DNA of 64,000 nt, from contig JBNGIQ010009265.1 of assembly GCA_049999765.1 (NCBI GenBank), positions 1-64,000 of the forward strand. The letters run 5' to 3'. The position numbers and the translations under genes are program-made. The notes under the pieces were generated by a model. It was given only the letters and a program-made list of their open reading frames with translations. It did not search any database and was not told the origin of the DNA. Positions within the stretch are counted from its first letter, which is position 1. Every line of letters starts with the position of its first letter. Source of the stretch: Phaeoceros laevis (taxonomy: Eukaryota > Anthocerotophyta > Anthocerotopsida > Notothyladales). Of this stretch, positions 59,345 to 64,000 are shown piece after piece.

Positions 59345-60852
59345 CTTGTCTCAGCCGTTCCCAGCCTGCTTTGGACATACTCATCTCGGGAGACACCTTG
59401 GACATACTCATTCTCAACAAACGATGGGAAGCTCTGCCTCATAGCACACTAAGCTAACCTTGACGACCTATCAGAATTGTGCATGCGGGAAAGTGGCAGA
59501 CTGTCCATCCGAGGAGCAGCTTCGTGCCAACACAATTTGCCAGCCCTAGAACCAGTTGAGAAGTGCAATCGTCCTCAAGAAAATAGTCCAGGTTGCTCTA
59601 CACCCATAGGTCGCCTCAGTGACCACATCGCTACACCTCCTCCATCTCAAAATATAAGGTTAGGAGCCTGCTACCTAGATGCTTCATAATCATATGACGC
59701 TCCACCGACACCTTGGACACCGATTACTTGCCATTAATTGCCGGCTGGCACACCGCGTAGATGTCATACATGTCATACATGTCATCAACGGCCAGCAACC
59801 CGGATCTTTCAAGAACTGGAAACCATGTAGCTCCTGCATGCAGATGCTGATTGCAAAGGTAGGATAAGGAGGCAGGGCATATGTAGCTGGGCTCTGATTA
59901 CCTCACCAGAAATCCCTCATATGATCCAAAGACAAAAAGGCATGTGGTCAGTTAATGACCTCGCTCGTGGATTGGGATTGTGGGTTTGGCTTAGTACAAG
60001 TTCCAAGTATAATTGTTTCCTTTTTCCTTCCCGAGGATGGGTTCCTGACGATGGGTTCATTGTGCGGAGGCAAACATGACGGTAACTCGGAGTAATAAGC
60101 ATGTTCGCAACTACCAAGCAACCCGCGTTTTCTGGACACATCCGGTGTGCCTTCTGCCGGTATAGCTCAGTGCTTCAGTCCTTGGCCGCACTTGCTCATC
60201 GCAGAGGATTGCCCTGTAGCCTTCTTCAGGTTGTGGCGAGAGGGTGAGTTGTATGCTACGTCTACCTCCTAGGCAACGGTTTTTTGAGTGCCCTGAAAGC
60301 TCAGTCTGCCGCGTTGCAGTGCTGCAACTGCGTGGTAAGACTATCTTGTGTCCTGAGATACTTTTTGTGCATGGCATGGTCAACTACAGTACTTGGATGC
60401 GTTGCCGTGCTGTAGTGCTACTGTTGGCCGTAAACCATCAAAGTGGTATCTCGGTAGAAGTTGACCAGTTGACCGTGGAACACCATATAGGGAGGGCATC
60501 GGGGGGTTTTGTATTTGGGAGGACCTAATAATAAATCGCCCTACGGAGGGCTAGGCCTGCCTGGGAGGAATTTCCAATAAATTCATTGTAAGTTTTAAGC
60601 AAAGGAAATCTCAAGTGAAAGTGATCTTAGACTTGGATTTCCAAACATAAAAAATTTAAAAACTTGACATTCTCCTTGGGCCTTGGATATCTAGTGAGTT
60701 TCTTGACATTCTCCTTGGGCCTTGATATCTAGTGAGTTTGTAAACCCAAATGTCTATATATGTAATGCAGTGCGTATGAAGTACAGAAATCTCACATTTT
60801 TACACAGCTAATTGCAACTTCCTTCAACCACCGTGGGCACCATTATCCCAAC
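59345..60852. other. Intergenic with small repeats
   Basis: Two copies of accttggacatactcat lie near 59368-59411. A catgtcata triplet repeat is near 59763-59785. A 39-bp tandem pair (cttgacattctccttgggcc) starts at 60663 and 60702, just upstream of the RING gene. A tctatatatg TATA-like box at about 60751 lies about 100 bp before its start codon. No gene was recognised. Confidence 0.5.
60663..60740 (+). repeat. 39-bp tandem duplication upstream of the RING-H2 gene
   Basis: Both units read cttgacattctccttgggcc then ttg(g)atatctagtgagttt; they differ by one inserted g. Confidence 0.9.
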
Positions 60853-61365
60853 ATGGCTGACTATCAAATGTTTTTAATGGAGATTGTGCAAGACATTCTA
60901 ACTTGCATATCACTCATGATTATAGCATCTATAACATGTGTAGAGGTCCCATTCGTGCACATGCCATTTATGCGCTTGGGCTTTCTAAACTGCGTAGTCA
61001 TGATGGCCATTGCATTTATAACATGTGGGTTGGTCACATGTATGGCCATCCTATATAAACTATTCTTCAAATTCAATCCTAATGCTGCATTTGAGGAGAA
61101 CGGCTGGATGACTATTGTCCAAGAGCAGGATGAGAATAATTGCATCGATATCTACATAGAGCTAGAAATAAGCGAGTACTGTAGCCCAATCAAAGATAAA
61201 GATTGCACAATTTGTTTATCTACATTGGAGCTAGGAGTCACCGGATGCCAAGTGAAAGCGTGTTTGCACATGTTTCACCACAAGTGTATTGAACAATGGG
61301 TGAAGCATAAGGGCAGAACATGCCCCCTTTGTCGGCGCTCTCTATACACGGCAAGATCGAATTAG
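60853..61365 (+). CDS. Membrane RING-H2 finger protein (putative E3 ubiquitin ligase)
   Basis: A single exon of 170 residues from the ATG at 60853. Two hydrophobic segments lie at about residues 9-30 (MEIVQDILTCISLMIIASIT) and 45-70 (FLNCVVMMAIAFITCGLVTC). The C-terminal RING-H2 has CTICLSTLE, the CLHMFHHKC core (C-x-H-x2-H-x2-C) and CPLCRRSL. All eight metal ligands are present, and the Ile in the first CxxC and the Trp before the last pair (EQWVKH) suit E2 binding. The layout resembles ATL-type ligases, but the GLD motif that usually lies between membrane and RING is not obvious, so I do not call it ATL. It probably ubiquitinates a membrane-proximal substrate. The nearby tandem repeat and TATA-like box suggest an independent promoter. 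Codon use is AT-richer than in neighbouring genes. Confidence 0.85.
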   Translation: MADYQMFLMEIVQDILTCISLMIIASITCVEVPFVHMPFMRLGFLNCVVMMAIAFITCGLVTCMAILYKLFFKFNPNAAFEENGWMTIVQEQDENNCIDIYIELEISEYCSPIKDKDCTICLSTLELGVTGCQVKACLHMFHHKCIEQWVKHKGRTCPLCRRSLYTARSN

Positions 61366-62355
61366 TGTGTTCTAGTAACTTTAGATTAATTTTGATAAAT
61401 TATTGTCCATGACATGTACATTGTGTACTCTAGAAACTTTATATAAAATAAATAGACGCATCCTTTAAAGTTGAAACAAATGCATTCTTTGAAGCTCATT
61501 TTTTCTGTTCTTTTAGTAGGAAATTATTCACTCTTGCATTGCTGTTCACAATGCATCAATTGATAGATAATCTTTCTACTACTATCCATGATTCCATGGC
61601 ATGCATTTGATCTCACCTGTGGGAATTTTTATATCATTTCTCTATGTGACCAAGGATCAAGATCATCTGATTATGAGCTGTCCGTCAAAACCAATTGTGG
61701 AAGTGGCGAGAGTGATTCACGGACAAGTTGTCGAGCGCTGTGCATATGATTCAGCTACTCTCCAAACCCACTAGCTGTGCTGTTAACTACTGCGAGCAGT
61801 TCGTGGTTAATTTGGTAAGTTGTGCGCGGTCTCTCCTACCCACCTCCTGCTATGTGGTTGGTAAGCAGGACAAGTCTCTTCCGCCGTCTGTTTCTAATTG
61901 TGTGCGTATGGCGGGTTTACGGACGTTGGTGGAAATTGGTTAGCCGAGGCCCTGAGTAAATCACTGTCATCCTACGCGGAGAGCATTAAAAAAGCTTGTG
62001 CATCCTCACCAGAAAACAGTTCTCTGGGAGAAATTAGACTGTGAATGTCGTTTAATTTCTAGCTGAGCTGCAATTGATTCATCCTTAAGGTTTGTTTCTG
62101 AAGCTATTTCAGTACTTTGCAACATCAATAATTGTTGTGCACAAGGTCTGATGGAACAATTCCAACATGTCTCAACAACTCAGAGAAACAGGTGGAGCTG
62201 TTTTGAATTGAAAAAACACAAATGTTGCTACTTCTTGAGCAAATTGCTGAAACTTGTAATGAGCAACACCCAACCAGAGTAACTAGTACTTGGAGGGACA
62301 TGTAAGTGATGATCCTAGGAAGGCTGACAAGTGGAAGATCACATAGATCTCAACT
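61366..62355. other. Convergent intergenic region
   Basis: AT-rich 3' flanks of the RING and DUF674-like genes. An ORF at 61728-61943 lacks a recognisable motif. Confidence 0.5.
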
Positions 62356-63069
62356 TCACCGTCTCCTCAATCGCCAGCTAGGTTCGCCACGATCATGATC
62401 ATGCTTCCCGAAGACATCATTGAGGGCAGTGCGAGAAGTGAAGGATGCATCGAGCAGCTCCAGTGCCTGGAATATTCAATGTTCCAAAAGCAAGAGGATT
62501 AGTCTACCTGTAGGTCGCATGTGGAGTGCCTGCAGGGTGTGCCACATAGTGTCATCGACATCTTGTGTAGAAAAAACCAGTTCTCACCCAGCTTTAATTT
62601 AGAACCAGGTCAAGAGATTGGAGAGCAAATCTACCTGTTGGGGGCTAACTTCAACTCTGCAGCTCTCCAAATTGTGTAAGCCTCGGAACCGGTTGAAGAG
62701 AATGTCAAAACCATAGGCCGGGACGATCATCAAGTCATCGCTCACTCTGTAAGCAACGTCCTTCACCAGTCCCTTTCCCGGGCCATCCCTCGGAAATGTT
62801 TCCGGAAGATTGAACGGAATCATGGAAACACAACTCTCAATCAGAGCTCCTCCGAATGCACACAATTGAACACACAAGCAACCAGGCCCCCAGCAGAAAT
62901 TAATGGATCCAGGTTGAGATTGAGGACAGCAAGAAGGAGCTCTGGGGGAGAAATCTGAAGACAAGAATGCATTGTTGAATCTCCGAATAAGGAAGCCTTG
63001 GTTGACTTCATACAGCTGAACCCAACAGCTGGCAACACCAGCTAGAAAGGGCTCTCTCCAGCCATACAT
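62356..63069 (-). CDS. DUF674-type protein, possibly partial
   Basis: Two exons, 63069-62635 and 62466-62356, join in phase 0 (VSPQQ to ALELLDASFTSRTALNDVFG) to give 181 residues. The segment VKDVAYRVSDDLMIVPAYGF followed after about 25 residues by ALELLDASFTSRTALNDVF resembles the DUF674 repeat, where a V(S/T)DDL motif precedes an LLKASLTSKSALT-like helix. DUF674 proteins are plant-specific and of unknown function. They are usually longer with two such repeats, so a missing upstream exon or truncation is likely. The ATG at 63069 (MYGWREPFLAG) is the first in frame. The intron 62634-62467 starts gtag and ends ttccag. An alternative exon at 62575-62512 is possible but not needed. Confidence 0.5.
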
Positions 63070-63270
63070 AGCTGTAACGAGGGGGCACGTGTATCAAGGG
63101 GGCTACATCCAGGCCCGCATTGGATAGACCCATTGCTCTGGACTTGGGCCAATCCTGCACATGCGCACAATGCTGGGAATGGAAACCCCTTTGACAGCCT
63201 CACACTGAGATGGCACATCCACAAAGACTCTTTAGTAGCTTATATTTGACAGCACAAACAGTTGAAGAAA
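63070..63270. other. Short intergenic
   Basis: Nothing recognised; possibly an upstream exon of the DUF674-like gene. Confidence 0.3.
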
Positions 63271-63630
63271 GGAGTCTCGCAGCGACGAGTCTCAGGACAG
63301 GCCAGACGAAGGAAGGCCGAAGACCAAAGATCCAATCACAACCGAATAAATAGGAGACGAACTTTAGGTCATCAGGAGCAGGAGCCACAGTCCAAGACAC
63401 AGTCATCCCGAGACCCAAATCGACAAGCTATAGACGGGTGTAGGGCGCTCAGCCATCGGACGAAGCAAGGAGTCTCGCAGCAAGGAGTCTCAGGACAGGG
63501 CAGACGAATGAAGGCCGAAGACCGCAGATCCAAGCACAACCGAACACATGGGAGACAAACTTAGGCCATCATGAGTAGGAGCCACAGTCCAAGACACAGT
63601 CATCGCGAGACCCAAATCGACAAGCTATAG
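63271..63630 (+). repeat. Two tandem copies with about 198-bp period
   Basis: ggagtctcgcagc starts at 63271 and 63469, and cgacaagctatag ends the units at 63433 and 63630. In between, both have ggccgaagacc, agatccaa..cacaaccga, ggagacgaa/ggagacaaac and ccacagtccaagacacagtc. An Arg-rich ORF across it is a by-product. Confidence 0.93.
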
Positions 63631-64000
63631 AAAAATAACTTACATAATACCTCGAATAGACGAAAATAGCCCACGAAAAGAACCCCTACAAACGCCCCAA
63701 TCCCCAATCCGACGGCGTGCACTGCCATTAGCTTTTCAGCGACAGTATGCACGTTTTAAATAACATTATTATTATTATTTGTTGCAATAGGGGCAAGTAA
63801 AATTGTCTAAGGTATATCTGTTGCATCGATCGTTACTGCAGTAGTAATACGTATGACCAACTGCTTGCTGGCCCTCAACTTCGATCCCAAGGAGGTCTGC
63901 TGCTGAAAGTGTCGCACACGCTTTCGATTGCAGACTGACTGTTCCAAAACGTTGAGACGGCTGCGACCCAGCTTCCCTACGCTGTCGAAGATGCTCGTGA
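63631..64000. other. Intergenic to window end
   Basis: A short TTA run lies at about 63766-63779. No gene was seen. Confidence 0.5.

Noticed and set aside
63262-63564. Arg-rich 100-residue ORF
   Set aside because: Spans the 198-bp tandem repeat; no conserved motif.
1-64000. CRISPR array, bacterial operon or prophage
   Set aside because: No spacer-repeat pattern; intron-split plant genes throughout.

Overview
This is a nuclear segment of a land plant. Coding regions are split by spliceosomal GT-AG introns of roughly 45 to 300 bp. The genes belong to plant or general eukaryotic families: a PPR-DYW editing factor, CIP7, a GT-3-type trihelix factor, LSM12, ELF1, TIM9 and a DnaJ10-type protein. 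Gene density is high (about 18 genes in 64 kb), and the intact PPR gene is intronless, repeat-expanded and ends in a variant DYW triplet. Together these point to a compact non-seed plant genome such as a hornwort, moss or lycophyte. The sequence alone does not settle the species. The assembly has three 100-N gaps (6472, 30829, 42536) and two 10-N joins (36092, 50851).

Layout. 1-8.2 kb: repeats, a small acidic ORF, a divergent CRAL-TRIO (Sec14-like) gene (-) and a broken PPR copy (-). 8.2-11.7 kb: three housekeeping genes, namely transcription elongation factor ELF1 (+), a CCDC130/YJU2-family splicing factor (-) and mitochondrial TIM9 (+). 14.1-18.2 kb: a protein with about a dozen IQ motifs (+). 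18.2-24.3 kb: gene-poor and partly very AT-rich. 24.4-31.4 kb: an 11-exon CIP7-like gene (+). 32.1-35.5 kb: a decayed fragment of a GUN1-like P-class PPR gene followed at once by an intact PPR-DYW gene (+). 37.8-39.2 kb: LSM12 (+). 40.7-43.5 kb: a head-to-head pair of paralogous WWE / ADP-ribosyltransferase-like genes. 43.6-47.0 kb: a Rossmann-CIA30 gene related to HCF173 (-). 48.6-52.3 kb: a domesticated HARBI1-type nuclease (+) convergent with a GT-3-like trihelix factor (-). 53.7-59.3 kb: a DnaJ10-like chaperone (-) and a conserved protein of unknown role (-). 60.8-63.1 kb: a membrane RING-H2 protein (+) and a DUF674-type gene (-), then a 198-bp tandem repeat.

The genes do not form one pathway, as expected for plant chromosomes. 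The most unusual elements are the divergent WWE/ART pair, which share an intron position but have complementary domain losses; the adjacent Harbinger-type nuclease and trihelix gene; the PPR-DYW gene with three exact-length 309-bp internal repeats and a terminal GRH; and the decayed extra copies of the CCDC130 gene end.

Exon boundaries were placed by hand from splice consensus, reading phase and remembered family conservation. Functional names rest on recognised motifs and were not searched. Many apparent ORF starts in this window are TTG or GTG codons, so starts given here were checked for a real ATG wherever possible.
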